Both the position numbers and the translations under genes were made by a program. Positions 33,759-43,409 of a stretch of 64,000 nt of DNA are shown in pieces. The stretch spans positions 2,504,417-2,568,416 of the forward strand of contig NZ_KV917369.1 of assembly GCF_002019595.1 (NCBI RefSeq), read 5' to 3'. This DNA comes from Priestia abyssalis (GTDB taxonomy: Bacteria > Bacillota > Bacilli > Bacillales > Bacillaceae_H). Within the stretch, counting starts at the first letter, position 1. The number at the start of each line of letters is the position of its first letter. The notes below the pieces were generated by a model, which was given only the letters and a program-made list of their open reading frames with translations, did no database searches and was not told where the DNA came from.

Positions 33759-34544
33759 ATGAGCAATCGTTTTGATGACAAAGTAATCTTAATTACAGGT
33801 GCGGGATCTGGCTTAGGTCAAGCTTCTGCCTTACAAGTAGCAAAAGAAGGAGCAAAACTCTCACTCGTTGATTTAAATTCTGCTTCATTAGAAGAAACAA
33901 AAAGTAAAGTGTTAGAAGTTGCACCAAACGCAGAAGTGTTGCTTATCACTGCAAATGTAGCAGATGAAAAAGCAGTTGAAAACTATGTAAATGAAACCGT
34001 TGAGAAATTTGGGGAAATCGATGGTTTCTTCAACAATGCAGGAATCGAAGGAAAACAAAACCCAACAGAGGATTTTGGTATTGATGAATTCCAAAAAGTA
34101 GTTGATGTCAACTTAAATGGTGTGTTTTATGGTTTGAAACACGTATTGAAAATCATGAGAGAACAAGGTTTTGGTTCCATTGTGAATACTGCTTCTGTTG
34201 GTGGCATTCGCGGGGTAGGAAACCAATCTGGTTATGCAGCGAGTAAACACGGCGTGGTCGGATTAACAAGAAACTCTGGAATTGAATACGGTCAATATGG
34301 AATCAGTATTAAAGCCATTGCACCAGGCGCGATCATGACACCAATGGTTGAAGGTTCATTAAAACAAATTGATCCAGACAACTGGGAAGAAGTGGGGAGA
34401 CAATTTGTTGAACCAAACCCAATGAAACGATTCGGCAAACCAGAAGAAGTGGGTTATTTAGTTGCATTCTTATTGTCTGACCAAGCAAACTTTATAAACG
34501 CAACCGTTATTCCAATCGATGGCGGGCAATCTTATAAATATTAA
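33759..34544 (+). CDS. Short-chain dehydrogenase/reductase (SDR)
   Basis: 261 residues, start after AAAGGAGGACATTTTCC. Same fold as the preceding gene: TGAGSGLG, NNAG, NTASVGG, YAASK and IPIDGGQSYKY. LSLVDLNSAS again suggests NAD use. The overall pattern resembles levodione reductase or glucose dehydrogenase relatives. The 236-base gap upstream contains GTTTCAAGTTTGAAAC (33546-33561), a possible operator. Followed by a terminator. Confidence 0.92.
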   Translation: MSNRFDDKVILITGAGSGLGQASALQVAKEGAKLSLVDLNSASLEETKSKVLEVAPNAEVLLITANVADEKAVENYVNETVEKFGEIDGFFNNAGIEGKQNPTEDFGIDEFQKVVDVNLNGVFYGLKHVLKIMREQGFGSIVNTASVGGIRGVGNQSGYAASKHGVVGLTRNSGIEYGQYGISIKAIAPGAIMTPMVEGSLKQIDPDNWEEVGRQFVEPNPMKRFGKPEEVGYLVAFLLSDQANFINATVIPIDGGQSYKY

Positions 34545-34566
34545 AAAGAAGACATCTTATTATGAA

Positions 34567-34616
34567 CTGCACCTTCAATTACTAGACACAACTAACAATT
34601 GGAGGTGCAGATTTTT
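34567..34616 (+). terminator. Terminator of the SDR gene
   Basis: CTGCACCTTCAATT / AATTGGAGGTGCAG (one wobble), then ATTTTTT. Confidence 0.85.
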
Positions 34617-34683
34617 TATGAGGCAATATTCTCTATAAACAAAGTTAGAGGCAGTCTGTGTGTTCCTTTTTCTCCCATATGAA

Positions 34684-35229
34684 CTAAAAAGCCGGCGGTG
34701 TCACCGCAAATAACACAACGGCTTGCTGATCGAATTCATTTTCCCATTTATGCTTCATATAGGCTGGTATTTTTACACTGTCTCCAGCTTCCAATATAAA
34801 TTCCTCTTCATTTAGATGGATTTTGATTTTCCCTTCTAAAATAAACGCGACTTCCTCTCCTTTATGTTCCAAAAGCTTCTCGGATGAATGGGTATTCGGA
34901 GGGACATTCATGATTGCCGCAGCGAGATTTCCGGTAAAATCAGGCGATAATAACTCATAAGATAAATGATCAATGGTCATTTTTTTACGGCTGCTCGACC
35001 GAACCACTAAATCAGCTGTATTCGTTTCTTCCAGCAAAAAGCTGAAGGTGGGAACATCTAGAGCCTTGGCCAGAAGTTTGAGTGTTTGGATGGAAGGATT
35101 GGCCAATCCCCGTTCAATTTGACTTAACATCGAAGGTGTAATTTCCACTAATGCCGATAATTCCCTCAAGCTCAATCCCTTTGTTTTCCGATGTTTTTCC
35201 ACTTTTTTACCGATATCAATATTTTCCAT
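34684..35229 (-). CDS. XRE-family regulator with cupin sensor domain
   Basis: 181 residues. N-terminal XRE helix-turn-helix (KTKGLSLRELSALVEITPSM, LSQIERG, NPSIQTLKLLAKAL) joined to a C-terminal cupin (about 105-178: EVAFILEGKIKIHLNEEEFI, LEAGDSVKIPAYMKHKW). This architecture regulates nearby transport or catabolic genes in response to a small ligand. Divergent from a LysE-type exporter, its probable target. Ribosome site AGAGGAGCATCAGGA. Confidence 0.9.
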   Translation of the reverse strand: MENIDIGKKVEKHRKTKGLSLRELSALVEITPSMLSQIERGLANPSIQTLKLLAKALDVPTFSFLLEETNTADLVVRSSSRKKMTIDHLSYELLSPDFTGNLAAAIMNVPPNTHSSEKLLEHKGEEVAFILEGKIKIHLNEEEFILEAGDSVKIPAYMKHKWENEFDQQAVVLFAVTPPAF

Positions 35230-35376
35230 TCCTGATGCTCCTCTATAGTTTTTAAATATTAGTTAAAATAGTTAAATATAATTTGAAAATAAAGAAATTG
35301 TGTTAAACTACAATTACATTCATTAAATTATATTTTATCTCATCAGTTGTTACAAGAAAATGGGGAGGGGAAGGAA

Positions 35377-36000
35377 ATGAATGAATTTCTTACGTTTTTC
35401 GTACTTTCACTTTTTGTAGTGATGAGTCCAGGGATTGATACGGCTTTAATTACAAAAACGACGATTGCAACGGGGAAAAAGACAGGCTTTCAAATGGCAT
35501 TAGGCATTTCGACCGGATCTTTAGTTCATACGTTTGCCGCTGCGTTTGGGCTTTCAGCCATTCTATTACAATCAGCTGCTGCATTTGAAATCGTCAAATA
35601 TGCAGGTGCCGTGTACTTGTTATATCTGGGTGTTTCTTCCCTTTGGGCAAGCAACAAAAAGCAAACGATTGAGGGAGAAAATCTTCCTGAATTAAATAAA
35701 AAAGGCTCTCCGTTCAAACAAGGGCTTTTATCAAATGTACTAAATCCGAAGGTCGCGATGTTTTTCCTAACATTCTTACCGCAATTTGTAACCCCTGGTG
35801 AAAGCACTACTCAGCAATTGATCATAATGGGAATCGTTTACACTGTTCTCTCCATCACATGGTTTTTTATTTATGTGTATTTCATTAACTATATGCGTGA
35901 ATGGTTGTTATCTCCAAATGTACAAAAATGGATGGATAAAGCGACAGGTCTTGTGCTTATAGGGTTTGGCCTCAAGCTGGCATTAGAAAAACATCGTTAG
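35377..36000 (+). CDS. LysE/RhtB-family exporter
   Basis: 207 residues from MNEFLTFFVLSLFVVMSPGI (GGGGAGGGGAAGG upstream). Six hydrophobic segments; MSPGIDTALITKTTI and the FKQGLLSNVLNPKVAMFFLT segment are the LysE/RhtB signatures. Such proteins export amino acids or related compounds. Next to an XRE-cupin regulator read in the opposite direction. Confidence 0.9.
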   Translation: MNEFLTFFVLSLFVVMSPGIDTALITKTTIATGKKTGFQMALGISTGSLVHTFAAAFGLSAILLQSAAAFEIVKYAGAVYLLYLGVSSLWASNKKQTIEGENLPELNKKGSPFKQGLLSNVLNPKVAMFFLTFLPQFVTPGESTTQQLIIMGIVYTVLSITWFFIYVYFINYMREWLLSPNVQKWMDKATGLVLIGFGLKLALEKHR

Positions 36001-36001
36001 C

Positions 36002-36039
36002 AAAAAAGATGGAGCGGGTGAGCTGACTCCATCTTTTTT
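36002..36039. terminator. Terminator of the LysE-type gene
   Basis: AAAAAAGATGGAG / CTCCATCTTTTTT, perfect 13-base arms. Confidence 0.92.
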
Positions 36040-36147
36040 GTTTATCGGGTAATCATATTCATATAGTTCTTATCAATTTCTTTTATTTGCATTTCCGTTT
36101 TTCATACTTCAGAATAAAGGGGAAAAAGAGGTAAAGGAGGAATAGCA

Positions 36148-36672
36148 TTGAAATTACAAGGTAAAAAGATCATTCAGCTCGTCAGCGATGAGTTTGAAGA
36201 TTTAGAGCTTTGGTATCCGGTACTGAGGCTAAGAGAGGAAGGCGCTGTTGTCCATATCGCGGGTAACAAAGCAGGGGAGGAATACATAGGAAAATATGGT
36301 GTCCCAATTGTTTCGGACGTATCTTTTCACGATATCGATCCAAATGAATATGATGCGATTTTGGTACCAGGCGGATGGTCTCCCGATAAACTAAGACGTT
36401 ATGAAGACATCTTAACGATGATTCGTACCATGAACGAGCAAGAAAAGCCAATCGGCCAAATTTGTCACGCGGGCTGGGTGCTGATTTCAGCAAAAATCTT
36501 AGAAGGAAAAAAAGTCACAAGTACACCGGGGATTAAAGATGACATGATGAATGCTGGTGCTGAGTGGCTGGACGAACCGGTCGTAGTGGACGGACATCTT
36601 GTCTCAAGCCGCCGTCCGCCTGATCTGCCAGATTATATGAGGGAGTTCATTAGTGTATTGGCGGGAAAATAA
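36148..36672 (+). CDS. DJ-1/PfpI-family protein (GATase1-like)
   Basis: 174 residues, TTG start after AAAGGAGGAATAGCA. Class I amidotransferase-like fold: FEDLELWYP (Glu next to the active site), the oxyanion segment ILVPGGWSPDKLR, and the nucleophile elbow GQICHAGWVLISAK with Cys and His. Resembles B. subtilis YraA/YfkM and PfpI; proposed roles are protease, deglycase or aldehyde-stress protein. In B. subtilis YraA is co-regulated with adhA; here the adhR/adhA pair is 20 kb away. Confidence 0.88.
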   Translation: MKLQGKKIIQLVSDEFEDLELWYPVLRLREEGAVVHIAGNKAGEEYIGKYGVPIVSDVSFHDIDPNEYDAILVPGGWSPDKLRRYEDILTMIRTMNEQEKPIGQICHAGWVLISAKILEGKKVTSTPGIKDDMMNAGAEWLDEPVVVDGHLVSSRRPPDLPDYMREFISVLAGK

Positions 36673-36776
36673 GATAAAAAAACAATTTTAAGTAAGAACA
36701 AACCGGATATTTTTATTATTCCTTTATACCACAACCATTCATTGAAATGGTCGTGGTATTTTTTATTAACGTCCTG

Positions 36777-36983
36777 TTATATAAAGTATATTAACCCGGC
36801 AATACACAATGATAATGCTCCTGCCAGACCAGAATACAAGGCGATTTTCGTTCTGAAATTTCGATGTTTGTCTGTTTCTGAATGAAAATTTGCTCTTTGC
36901 TGTTGTCCATCTGTCCAAGCTCCAATGAAAATACCTGAAATAAGAATACCGACTATGCCAGTGGTTAGCAACAACTGTAACAT
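36777..36983 (-). CDS. DUF5316-like small membrane protein
   Basis: 68 residues from MLQLLLTTGIVGILISGIFI (AAAGGAG nine bases upstream; a nearer ATG abuts the ribosome site). Two transmembrane helices flank a polar loop TDGQQQRANFHSETDKHRN. The QRANF.SE motif between two helices is what I remember of DUF5316; function unknown. Confidence 0.7.
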   Translation of the reverse strand: MLQLLLTTGIVGILISGIFIGAWTDGQQQRANFHSETDKHRNFRTKIALYSGLAGALSLCIAGLIYFI

Positions 36984-37187
36984 CCATCTCATCTCCTTTC
37001 CGGCTTCTTAACAATTATACGTTTATATAACTGATTTCGTTTCATCAGTTGGAATAAGACATCTTTAAGTCTGGTAGTTTGTTCTAATTGAGAATCTCTA
37101 ATCCATTTTTATTGTGCGCATCCTCGCTTTTACGATAAACTTTACAGAGTCGAATAGATCAATGAGCAAGGAGAATCAGATTATTTT

Positions 37188-37946
37188 ATGAAACTTATTT
37201 CTTGGAATGTGAATGGCATCAGGGCATGTGTACGAAAAGGATTTTTGGATTATTTCAGCGAAATGGATGCGGACATCTTTTGTATACAGGAAACGAAACT
37301 GCAAGAAGGACAAATCGATCTGGACTTAGAAAACTACTATCAGTATTGGAATTATGCGACGAAAAAAGGATATTCGGGAACAGCTGTTTTTACGAAAAGA
37401 AAGCCATTGTCGGTGATGTACGGTGTCGGAATGGAAACGGAAGAAGCAGAAGGGCGAATTCTTACATTGGAATTTGAAGAATTTTATTTAGTCAATGTCT
37501 ACACGCCCAATTCTCAGCGGGATTTGGCGAGGCTTGATTTCAGATTGGCATGGGAAGAGAGAATGTTAGTGCATCTCCAAACGCTGGATAGCATCAAGCC
37601 GGTTATTTACTGCGGGGATTTAAACGTTGCCCATATGGAAATCGATTTGAAAAATCCAAAGCCGAATAAAGGAAATTCAGGATTCACTGAAGAAGAACGT
37701 GAAAAGATGACACTGCTTTTGCAATCCGGTTTTGTGGATACGTTCCGTTATTTTAACCCGGACAAGGAAGGCGCCTATACGTGGTGGTCGTACATGAATA
37801 AAGTGCGTGAGCGAAACATTGGATGGAGAATCGATTATTTTATTGTTTCTGACAGATTGAAAGATTCATTAAAAGATACTCACATCCACTCCCATGTAAT
37901 GGGGAGCGATCATTGTCCGGTCGTGTTGGAAATCGATTTAAAGTAA
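37188..37946 (+). CDS. exoA: Exodeoxyribonuclease III / AP endonuclease
   Basis: 252 residues, full length. Xth/ExoA family: MKLISWNVNGIRA, Glu in CIQETKL, NVYTPNSQ, the Asp-Asn pair in YCGDLNVAH, GWRIDYFIVS and the C-terminal GSDHCPVVLEI His. It cleaves abasic sites and degrades 3' ends in base-excision repair. The DUF1284 gene follows 18 bases later in the same direction. Confidence 0.95.
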   Translation: MKLISWNVNGIRACVRKGFLDYFSEMDADIFCIQETKLQEGQIDLDLENYYQYWNYATKKGYSGTAVFTKRKPLSVMYGVGMETEEAEGRILTLEFEEFYLVNVYTPNSQRDLARLDFRLAWEERMLVHLQTLDSIKPVIYCGDLNVAHMEIDLKNPKPNKGNSGFTEEEREKMTLLLQSGFVDTFRYFNPDKEGAYTWWSYMNKVRERNIGWRIDYFIVSDRLKDSLKDTHIHSHVMGSDHCPVVLEIDLK

Positions 37947-37963
37947 ACGAAGGGGGATGAAGG

Positions 37964-38407
37964 GTGAGACGTCGAGTACTGAGAGGCCATCATTTACTGT
38001 GTGTCCATGGCTTCAGGGGAATGGGATATAGTCCGGATTTCGTCGAGAAAATGACCGAAATCGTAGAGGAAATACGGGATGAAACACTGGATTATCCCAT
38101 TCAAGTCGTCGTTGGGCTCGATGAAACATGTTCCTTTTGCCCACATAAAGGAGACGGGGTGTGCAATCAATCCGAACCCCATGTGATTGGGTTGGACACG
38201 AATGTGACGCAGCATTTAGGCATCAAGCACGGCGAAATCTATCAAAAGAGCGAGCTTGTGTCGATGGTGGCCCGTCATGTTGATCCAGATGATTTGGATG
38301 TCCTTTGCAAAGGATGTTCCTGGCTCCGCTATGGGGTGTGCAAAGAAGGGATTTCGATCTTGAAAGCGCATTATGAGAAAAAGCAACGAGAAGAAAATAC
38401 TACTTAA
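37964..38407 (+). CDS. DUF1284 protein, Cys-rich
   Basis: 147 residues, GTG start after AAGGGGGATGAAGG. The N-terminus RRRVLRGHHLLCVHGFRGMG is the DUF1284 hallmark. Two Cys clusters (TCSFCPHKGDGVC and LCKGCSWLRYGVC) suggest an iron-sulfur cluster or zinc site. Tightly downstream of exoA and so probably co-transcribed, hinting at a DNA-repair or redox link, though none is known to me. Confidence 0.85.
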   Translation: MRRRVLRGHHLLCVHGFRGMGYSPDFVEKMTEIVEEIRDETLDYPIQVVVGLDETCSFCPHKGDGVCNQSEPHVIGLDTNVTQHLGIKHGEIYQKSELVSMVARHVDPDDLDVLCKGCSWLRYGVCKEGISILKAHYEKKQREENTT

Positions 38408-38456
38408 GCGGTTCTTCTAATAAACTATCCATATATGCATGAAGGGAGTTTTATAG

Positions 38457-40247
38457 ATGAAAAACTATTCATCAAGAAAAGATGTACCGGCCCACGAAAC
38501 ATGGGATTTAGCTGATATTTATGCCTCAATGGAAGCGTGGGAAGCAGATTATAACAAGATTGTAGAAATGATCGAGCAGTTAAAAATGTTTGATGGAACA
38601 ATCAAGGATGCCCGCTCATTATGCGACTACTTGCAGATGAAAGAGAGCGCACGGTATAATTACAGCAAATTATACGTGTACGCGCATTTGCAAATGGATT
38701 TGGACACGCGCGTTTCCGCTTCTCAAGCCTTGCTCGAGAAAGCGACTAGACTCGGCCAGAACATGAGCAGTGCAAACGCCTTTTTCATGCCTTTTTTATT
38801 GAGTCTTGAGGAAACCGTTTTAAAAGCATACATAGAGGAAGTAAAAGAACTCGCTTATTTCGAAGATGATTTATTGGAAGCATATCGATATAAGAAACAT
38901 GTGTTAAGCAAGGAAAAGGAAGAAGTCCTCTCTAAAATGGGAGAAGCGTTTTCCTCTCCAAAGCAAACATTCGGCATGATTAATAACGCGGATATTCGGT
39001 TTGGTGAGATAACCGATGAAAAGGGAGATAAAATCCGTCTGACAAGAGGGATGTATTCGAAATTAATCGAAGATGAAAAGCGCGATAAACGGAAAGAAGC
39101 GTATCACGCGTACTATGAACCGTATGTTCAGCTGCAGAATACGATTGCATCTACACTGTCATCGGCGATTAAAAACAATGTGCTGCTGTCAGAAATGAGA
39201 GAATATCCATCCGCTTTGGAGCGCTCATTGTTCTCTGATATGATTCCGAAAGAAGTGTATGACAATTTAATTCAATCGACGAAACAAAATATCAAACCGC
39301 TTCATGACTACATGACAATCAGAAAAAAACAGCTTGGTGTCGAGGAACTCCGGGCCTATGACTTAAGTGTTCCGTTAGTGAGCGGCATGAGGCAGGAGAT
39401 TTCTTATGATGACGCATATGACACCATGCTGAAAAGCCTGCAGCCGCTCGGTGAGGAATACGTTGAAACGTTAAAGGGTTTTAAAGAAAAGCGGTACATC
39501 GATGTGAGAGAAACACCCGGAAAACGTTCAGGTGCTTATAACTTGGGGCTTTATGGGGTTCATCCTTTCGTATTATTAAACCACCAGGACGATCTTGACA
39601 GTTTATTTACGCTGACACACGAAATGGGGCACGCGATGCACAGCTATTATTCAAGCAAACATCAGCCGCAGATTAAAGCCGGTTACTCCATTTTCGTCGC
39701 AGAAGTCGCTTCTACCGTCAATGAAATTTTATTGATTCGTTATTTATTGAACAACACGGATGACCCGCAAATGAAAAAACATTTATTGAACCATTTTATC
39801 GACCAATTCAAAGGAACGTTCTTTACGCAAGTCATGTTTGCAGAGTTTGAGAAAATCACCCATGAAAAAGCGGAGAATGGAGAAGCATTGAATGCCGAGG
39901 CATTCAACCGCATATATGAAAAGCTTTTTAGAGAGTACAATGGAATGGACATCGTATTTGACGATGAAGTGAAATACGGCTGGACGAGAATTCCTCATTT
40001 TTACCGTCCTTTTTATGTATATAAATATGCGACAGGCTTTGCTTCAGCCATTCATCTTGCAGATAAGCTGCTTGAAGGGGATCCGGCCGCACAGCAAGCC
40101 TATCTAAACTTTTTAAAAAGCGGAAGTTCTGATTATCCGCTTGAATTATTAAAACAAGCGGGTGTCGATTTATCCAAACGAGAGCCGATCGAGCATGCAT
40201 TATCAATTTTTGCCGGCTTGGTGGATGATTTTTCGAAACAGCTGTAA
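38457..40247 (+). CDS. pepF: Oligoendopeptidase F
   Basis: 596 residues, the full length of the M3B family. Cytoplasmic zinc peptidase that trims oligopeptides. HEXXH in LTHEMGHAMHSYY (about 387) and the third ligand Glu in FVAEVASTVNEILL; C-terminal YGWTRIPHFYRPFYVYKYA is conserved substrate-binding sequence. Ribosome site GAAGGGAG. Followed by a strong terminator. Confidence 0.95.
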   Translation: MKNYSSRKDVPAHETWDLADIYASMEAWEADYNKIVEMIEQLKMFDGTIKDARSLCDYLQMKESARYNYSKLYVYAHLQMDLDTRVSASQALLEKATRLGQNMSSANAFFMPFLLSLEETVLKAYIEEVKELAYFEDDLLEAYRYKKHVLSKEKEEVLSKMGEAFSSPKQTFGMINNADIRFGEITDEKGDKIRLTRGMYSKLIEDEKRDKRKEAYHAYYEPYVQLQNTIASTLSSAIKNNVLLSEMREYPSALERSLFSDMIPKEVYDNLIQSTKQNIKPLHDYMTIRKKQLGVEELRAYDLSVPLVSGMRQEISYDDAYDTMLKSLQPLGEEYVETLKGFKEKRYIDVRETPGKRSGAYNLGLYGVHPFVLLNHQDDLDSLFTLTHEMGHAMHSYYSSKHQPQIKAGYSIFVAEVASTVNEILLIRYLLNNTDDPQMKKHLLNHFIDQFKGTFFTQVMFAEFEKITHEKAENGEALNAEAFNRIYEKLFREYNGMDIVFDDEVKYGWTRIPHFYRPFYVYKYATGFASAIHLADKLLEGDPAAQQAYLNFLKSGSSDYPLELLKQAGVDLSKREPIEHALSIFAGLVDDFSKQL

Positions 40248-40293
40248 AGAAGATGCAAAGAGTAGTTTTGCCTTTTCCTGTCTATAATGATAG

Positions 40294-40330
40294 AAAAGCC
40301 GTCTTCTTTTTTTGTAAAGACGGCTTTTTA
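40294..40330. terminator. Terminator of pepF
   Basis: AAAAGCCGTCTT / AAGACGGCTTTT with an 11-base loop. Confidence 0.88.
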
Positions 40331-40418
40331 AATGTTCCAGTAAAAAGAAGGAGAATTTAAGTCTGTCTTCGAAGATACAAACAAAGCAAATAGGGTGACC
40401 CGTGAGAGGAGAAAACAT

Positions 40419-42581
40419 ATGATTGCAAATCGAAATGATCAATGCCCATGCGGCAGTGGAAAAAAATATAAGAAATGCTGCTTGAAAAAAGAAGGGGTCG
40501 TTCAGCTAAATGAAGTGAAAGAAGAACGATTTATTCAGCAGAAGTATAGTCTTGTCGAAAAAATGAGCTATTTTTTTGACAAAAACATCCCTTTCAATGA
40601 TTTTTGTCAATTACAATCGGAATTTAATCAACGATCATCTAAAAGTATCGTTAACATGTCTGGATCCGGATTTTTTCAATTTTGGCTTCATTTCTTCAAA
40701 CGATTCGACAATGGTCTTCGAGGGATTGAATGGTTTTATGAGGAAAATAAAGCCCGGTTGTCGCCGCTGGAAAGAACGATGGCCGAAAATTGGACAAAGC
40801 TTCGGTTAAAACTCGTACAAGCGATTAAAATCCAAGAGAAAGACGTTCTGTTTGAAGATCTTTTCACAAAAGAACGATTCACGGTTCCATTTTCAAAAGA
40901 AAATATAGCTGAATTTCTCCCATGGTACGGGACGCTCGGCTTATTGGAACCATTTGAGAATCATTTCTATTTTAATGGAGTCAGTGTTTTTAAAGGTCCG
41001 GAAGAGATTTATTTTGCGGAAGAAAAAATTCGTGAATTTATAAACGAAACCGGTTTAAGCCATGAGGAAGTGCTGATGGATTATTATCCGGAGATTTTAG
41101 GGGTACTTCTGGCAAATGAAAACAAACGAAGCGATGAAGAAGAACCATCTAAAATGGTCCATGAATATACGCTGGAGTATAAAGTGAACGACGAAGAAAG
41201 ATTAACCGATTTTTTATATGATCAAGTGGATATCGTCGTTGACAAGTGGGAAGAGACGGAAAAGATTGTCAGCTGGATTGGAAAATGGCGGGCTTACACG
41301 GACAATGAAATGAACGGGAACGTTTATTTAGGGGAAGTTGATGCTAGTGTGTTATTGAAATCTGATCGTTTGAAAGTCACCTGCATAGAGGAAGAAAAGG
41401 CAAAACAATGGAAGGAGAAAATAAAAGGAGCGGGAGATGCTGTTTCATATTTGGATGAATTCGTTACATCCATCGAAAGCCCAATTCATGTCAAGATAAC
41501 CAATACACTGGTTCACCTTGATGAAGACACTCCTCCTTATTTTGCTTTGTATGCTCAAAATGCCGGCCTTCTTGATATTGATGTCCCAATTCCAAGATTT
41601 GATCAGTACACGATACGAGAGCTGGCTAAAATGGGAAGAAAAGAAGCAGAAACATGGCTCCGGCAAACCGAATGCAGTTTATACCGACTTGTGATGCAGC
41701 AGTTTGGAAAAGTGGACGTAACGGCTGATTTTAACACGATCCGAAAAGAATTAGGTCTTCCTTTATCGCCGTTTGTTACAGGCGGTGAGGGCAGGGTATC
41801 GTCTATCGAATCTATTCCGCCGCTGCATACGCGTCCTCCGCGAGTACACAATGAAGATATCCCGTACTACGAGGACCTCGGCTTTACACCTGATACGATC
41901 GATCATTTTTACACAAAGGACCTGATTGCCTTTTACAAAGAAAAGACGGCAGGAAAAGGGGAAGGGACGGTCAGAAAGTATCGAAACAGCTTATTTGATT
42001 TAAGGGAAATATTGGAGTATGATGCACCAGCGAGTTGGGAAGAGTGCGGTTATGCGTTTTGGGAGCGGCTTTTGACTAAAGATTTCTTTGATTTTAACGG
42101 CGTTGTCAGTAAATCGAGACTCAAAGATTTTTTAAGTACGATTAAAGCCTTTACAAAATGGGTCGATCAAAAACAGAAAACAAAGATCGCAAAACATGTC
42201 GCCGCAGTCATTCAAGAAACGGAGCAGCAAATCATTCAATCCGTTGAATTTTGGAATGCGTATGTACCTTATACATTGAATTCATCTTATCACCAACCTC
42301 TTTTCCAAATGGCTCAAACCATCAAAAAAGCGGTAAAGGGCTATGACGAACTAATTGAGGGATATTTTCAAATTATAAAACTCAACAATCAAAGCATTCG
42401 TGTCGTCTCCCTTGGAGCTTCACAAAATCAGCAATATACCATTTCTTTATCAGCAAAAGAAATGAATGTGGTTGAAGAAGGAATGATTCTATGCGGAGAA
42501 ATAGGAAAAAGCAACATCAATATGTTTGAGTTGGTACATCTAGACGGTGTCTACCCGCAACAAGCGATTGCGTATCTATAA
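40419..42581 (+). CDS. SEC-C-motif protein with a recombinase-core-binding-like domain
   Basis: 720 residues from MIANRNDQCPCGSGKKYKKC (GAGAGGAG upstream). The N-terminal SEC-C zinc motif CPCGSGKKYKKCC is unmistakable. The middle (about 30-450) is acidic and not recognised. Around 495-600 the segment KDLIAFYKEKTAGKGEGTVR, KYRNSLFDLREIL and LKDFLSTIKAFTKWVD has the look of the SAM-like DNA-binding N-domain of tyrosine recombinases, but no catalytic R-H-R-Y domain follows. SEC-C modules in similar large proteins bind other proteins or nucleic acid. Function unknown. Confidence 0.75.
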   Translation: MIANRNDQCPCGSGKKYKKCCLKKEGVVQLNEVKEERFIQQKYSLVEKMSYFFDKNIPFNDFCQLQSEFNQRSSKSIVNMSGSGFFQFWLHFFKRFDNGLRGIEWFYEENKARLSPLERTMAENWTKLRLKLVQAIKIQEKDVLFEDLFTKERFTVPFSKENIAEFLPWYGTLGLLEPFENHFYFNGVSVFKGPEEIYFAEEKIREFINETGLSHEEVLMDYYPEILGVLLANENKRSDEEEPSKMVHEYTLEYKVNDEERLTDFLYDQVDIVVDKWEETEKIVSWIGKWRAYTDNEMNGNVYLGEVDASVLLKSDRLKVTCIEEEKAKQWKEKIKGAGDAVSYLDEFVTSIESPIHVKITNTLVHLDEDTPPYFALYAQNAGLLDIDVPIPRFDQYTIRELAKMGRKEAETWLRQTECSLYRLVMQQFGKVDVTADFNTIRKELGLPLSPFVTGGEGRVSSIESIPPLHTRPPRVHNEDIPYYEDLGFTPDTIDHFYTKDLIAFYKEKTAGKGEGTVRKYRNSLFDLREILEYDAPASWEECGYAFWERLLTKDFFDFNGVVSKSRLKDFLSTIKAFTKWVDQKQKTKIAKHVAAVIQETEQQIIQSVEFWNAYVPYTLNSSYHQPLFQMAQTIKKAVKGYDELIEGYFQIIKLNNQSIRVVSLGASQNQQYTISLSAKEMNVVEEGMILCGEIGKSNINMFELVHLDGVYPQQAIAYL

Positions 42582-42589
42582 TTGCCGCA

Positions 42590-42635
42590 ATAACAAATGG
42601 GACATGAACGTTGTTGTTCATGTCCCATTTGTTAT
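42590..42635. terminator. Bidirectional terminator, 20-bp perfect stem
   Basis: Arms 42590-42609 and 42616-42635 (core ACAAATGGGACATGAAC), six-base loop. Unusually long; it separates convergent genes. Confidence 0.85.
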
Positions 42636-42647
42636 GTATATCATCCT

Positions 42648-42899
42648 TTATCTTACGATGGCTCTTGCATGCTGCTTGGCCACAGAAATTTCATAATAGT
42701 ATTCTTCATATTCATAAATGCGGTCAATGATAATCAAAACATCGTCAAATGATTTAGAATGATTGACCGTATCATTTTTCTTCATGAATTCGATCATCGT
42801 TTGAATTTCTGCATTTATTTTCGAATTCAGTTCTTCTTCCGTCACTCTCTTGTCTCTCGTGCAATCATGAAAATCTGCAGGATATTTTGGGATAGTCAT
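42648..42899 (-). CDS. Hypothetical protein, 83 aa
   Basis: Acidic helical protein with no membrane segment; EIQTMIEFMKKNDTVNHSKS and IIDRIYEYEEYYYEISVAKQ suggest a long helical hairpin. Ribosome site GGAGGAATCGAGAC. No family recognised. Confidence 0.6.
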   Translation of the reverse strand: MTIPKYPADFHDCTRDKRVTEEELNSKINAEIQTMIEFMKKNDTVNHSKSFDDVLIIIDRIYEYEEYYYEISVAKQHARAIVR

Positions 42900-43004
42900 G
42901 TCTCGATTCCTCCGCTATTTGAAATACTTTTATGCTTTTGATTATTTCGATTTTATCATAAAACGTTTCATAACATAATACCAAGTTCAACTTTATGATG
43001 ATGA

Positions 43005-43409
43005 TTAATGCTCGGTTGGTTTCTTTTCGAGCAGCTGTGCTACTTTGCCGTCTACATATTGTTTCAAAAGGAGCCAATTAACAAGTTCTGATATTTCCAT
43101 TTCATTCGTGTCCGGATTGTATGGCAAAAGCTCCTCCGGCAACAAATCGTACCATCCTTCAGCACCCAATTGTTCCGCTGTACTTAAGAGGAGTTGATCC
43201 ATCAACATTTCAAAAACGCTTAAATCGCCTTCGCACGCATCATCGACGTCCATACAGCTTATTAACAGCTTAAGAGCATTCAACTTTAATTCGGTTTCGT
43301 TGCTGGCAAATCCCTTCATGCCAACACTTATTAACTCTTGTGAGTGATGGTTATTAAAAGAATGCTGCACAATTTTTCTCTCTAATGGTTCCGGTTTTTG
43401 TTTTTTCAC
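43005..43409 (-). CDS. Hypothetical protein, 134 aa
   Basis: GTG start after AAGGAGAAAAATCAATC. Acidic, helical, cytoplasmic: LKLNALKLLISCMDVDDACE, LSVFEMLMDQLLLSTAEQLG, and a C-terminal segment ISELVNWLLLKQYVDGKVAQ. No family recognised. Read in the same direction as the 83-residue gene downstream, 105 bases apart. Confidence 0.6.
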   Translation of the reverse strand: MKKQKPEPLERKIVQHSFNNHHSQELISVGMKGFASNETELKLNALKLLISCMDVDDACEGDLSVFEMLMDQLLLSTAEQLGAEGWYDLLPEELLPYNPDTNEMEISELVNWLLLKQYVDGKVAQLLEKKPTEH

